Assembly (NCBI GenBank): GCA_041687805.1
Contig: JBDNJK010000104.1
Location: forward strand, 1 to 13,015
From: SZUA-87 sp041687805
Lineage (GTDB): Bacteria; Actinomycetota; Acidimicrobiia; Acidimicrobiales; Aldehydirespiratoraceae
Reading direction: 5' to 3'
Length of the DNA stretch: 13,015 nucleotides
Translations under genes and position numbers: made by a program
The notes under the pieces: generated by a model
The model's database searches: none
The model's input: only the letters and a program-made list of their open reading frames with translations
What the model was told of the DNA's origin: nothing
Shown: piece after piece, positions 12,431 through 13,015 of the stretch
Layout of the letters: the number at the start of each line of letters is the position of its first letter
How positions within the stretch are numbered: position 1 is the first letter of the stretch

Positions 12431-12925
12431 ATGAGCTCACTGTGGACCCCCGACGGTGAACACGAAGTGCCCCGAGATCCGGAGACCGAACCTGCGGCCG
12501 CGGGCGATCAAAGCACCCCAGACCCGACACTCGACGACGCAATCACGTCAGTTCTGCCAGTTGGTATGAACCTCGATGACCTTACCCCGGAGCAGCGAGA
12601 GCGAGCCGAAGAGACGGTTCGCGAGATGGTCGACACCCAGACTCGCCTGCTCGAAGCCGATGCAGAATCGATAGTCGCCAATCACGCCATGGGGTTGTAC
12701 GAGTTGGGAGCTCTTCACCTCTCCCAGCACGAACCCGACCTCAAACAGGCGTCTGTGGCCATCGATGCGTTGAGCGGAATCGTCGACGGACTCAGCGGCC
12801 GGCTGGGCGAAGCCGAACCGACGCTGAAGGATGCGTTGTCTCAGTTGAGGCTTGGGTTCGTTCAGGTGAAGTCTCGTCAGTCCGAAGACGACGATGACGC
12901 TGCGGCCACCACTCCCGCCGACTGA
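12431..12925 (+). CDS. DUF1844-type protein of unknown function
   Basis: The 164-residue protein has an acidic, Pro/Ala-rich, probably disordered N-terminus (about 1-45), a charged helical part (50-80), and a helical domain at about 83-148. The domain reads NHAMGLYELGALHLSQHEPDL, then DALSGIVDGLSGRLG and LKDALSQLRLGFVQVK, matching the pattern I recall for DUF1844, a small domain common in actinobacteria and often encoded near infC. It ends in an acidic tail. No signal peptide or membrane segment is seen, and the function is unknown. The ATG at 12431 has GAGGA with 7 bases in between; a TTG at 12410 in the same frame has no such site. It is divergent from infC and convergent with the gene at the right edge. 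Confidence 0.8.
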   Translation: MSSLWTPDGEHEVPRDPETEPAAAGDQSTPDPTLDDAITSVLPVGMNLDDLTPEQRERAEETVREMVDTQTRLLEADAESIVANHAMGLYELGALHLSQHEPDLKQASVAIDALSGIVDGLSGRLGEAEPTLKDALSQLRLGFVQVKSRQSEDDDDAAATTPAD

Positions 12926-12929
12926 CTGA

Positions 12930-13015
12930 TCAGCCGACGACCAAGGCGGCACCCGCCACAACCATCAGTGCGCCGGCCACCAACCGCTTGTTGAGGCTCT
13001 TGCGCGACAGGGCCA
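12930..13015 (-). CDS. C-terminal end of an integral membrane protein, possibly an EamA/DMT-type transporter (partial)
   Basis: Only the last 27 codons and the TGA are in the window. They read LSRKSLNKRLVAGALMVVAGAALVVG at the C-terminus: a basic segment followed by a single hydrophobic, Gly/Ala-rich helix that ends the protein. This pattern (basic loop, then a final helix with GALMVVAGAALV) is common at the end of EamA/DMT-family exporters. The fragment is too short for a firm call. It is convergent with the DUF1844 gene, 4 bases between the stop codons. Confidence 0.45.
   Translation of the reverse strand, partial: ALSRKSLNKRLVAGALMVVAGAALVVG

Overview
The window is a compact bacterial core-genome segment of moderately high GC, most likely from an actinobacterium (Actinomycetota). 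Three things point that way. The gene order infC-rpmI-rplT-SpoU methyltransferase ... pheS-pheT ... argC-argJ-argB-argD is the order I recall from Mycobacterium and Streptomyces. A DUF1844-type protein sits next to infC. Several genes have a -10 element only 6-7 bases before the start codon, as on leaderless actinobacterial mRNAs. I would guess a non-mycelial lineage such as Acidimicrobiia, but the sequence does not prove this. No mobile element, CRISPR array, tRNA or rRNA gene is visible.

Layout from right to left, since most genes are on the minus strand. The right edge holds the last 27 codons of a membrane protein (minus), convergent with a DUF1844-like gene (plus, 12431-12925). A divergent promoter region near 12389-12398 serves that gene and the translation block infC (IF3), rpmI (L35), rplT (L20) and a SpoU-type RNA 2'-O-methyltransferase. 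infC has a leader of about 195 bases rich in hairpins. IF3 itself appears to start at a rare ATA codon that overlaps the stop codon of a tiny upstream frame. The methyltransferase gene abuts, stop to stop, a small GNAT-type acetyltransferase gene on the plus strand, with a perfect 22-base palindrome at the junction. The acetyltransferase gene is divergent from pheS-pheT, which encode the two subunits of phenylalanyl-tRNA synthetase.

Next come two single genes, each with its own probable leaderless promoter: a quinone oxidoreductase-like dehydrogenase, and a lipoprotein related to Ca2+-dependent phosphoinositide phospholipase C. The left third is the arginine operon argC-argJ-argB-argD, with argD cut by the left edge. 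All four genes are joined by 4-base start/stop overlaps. The operon has a promoter with a good -35/-10 pair, overlapped by a palindrome that resembles the actinobacterial ARG box.

Functionally, the block pairs translation (initiation factor, two 50S proteins, an RNA methyltransferase, an aminoacyl-tRNA synthetase) with the acetylated steps of arginine synthesis: ArgJ makes N-acetylglutamate by recycling acetyl groups, then ArgB, ArgC and ArgD act in turn. I see no unknown defence, mobile or biosynthetic system. The most interesting material is regulatory: the infC leader and start, the argC operator/promoter, a 14-bp stem inside the methyltransferase gene, and the junction palindrome. There is no gene-free stretch longer than 300 bases; the longest is the infC leader (about 240 bases).
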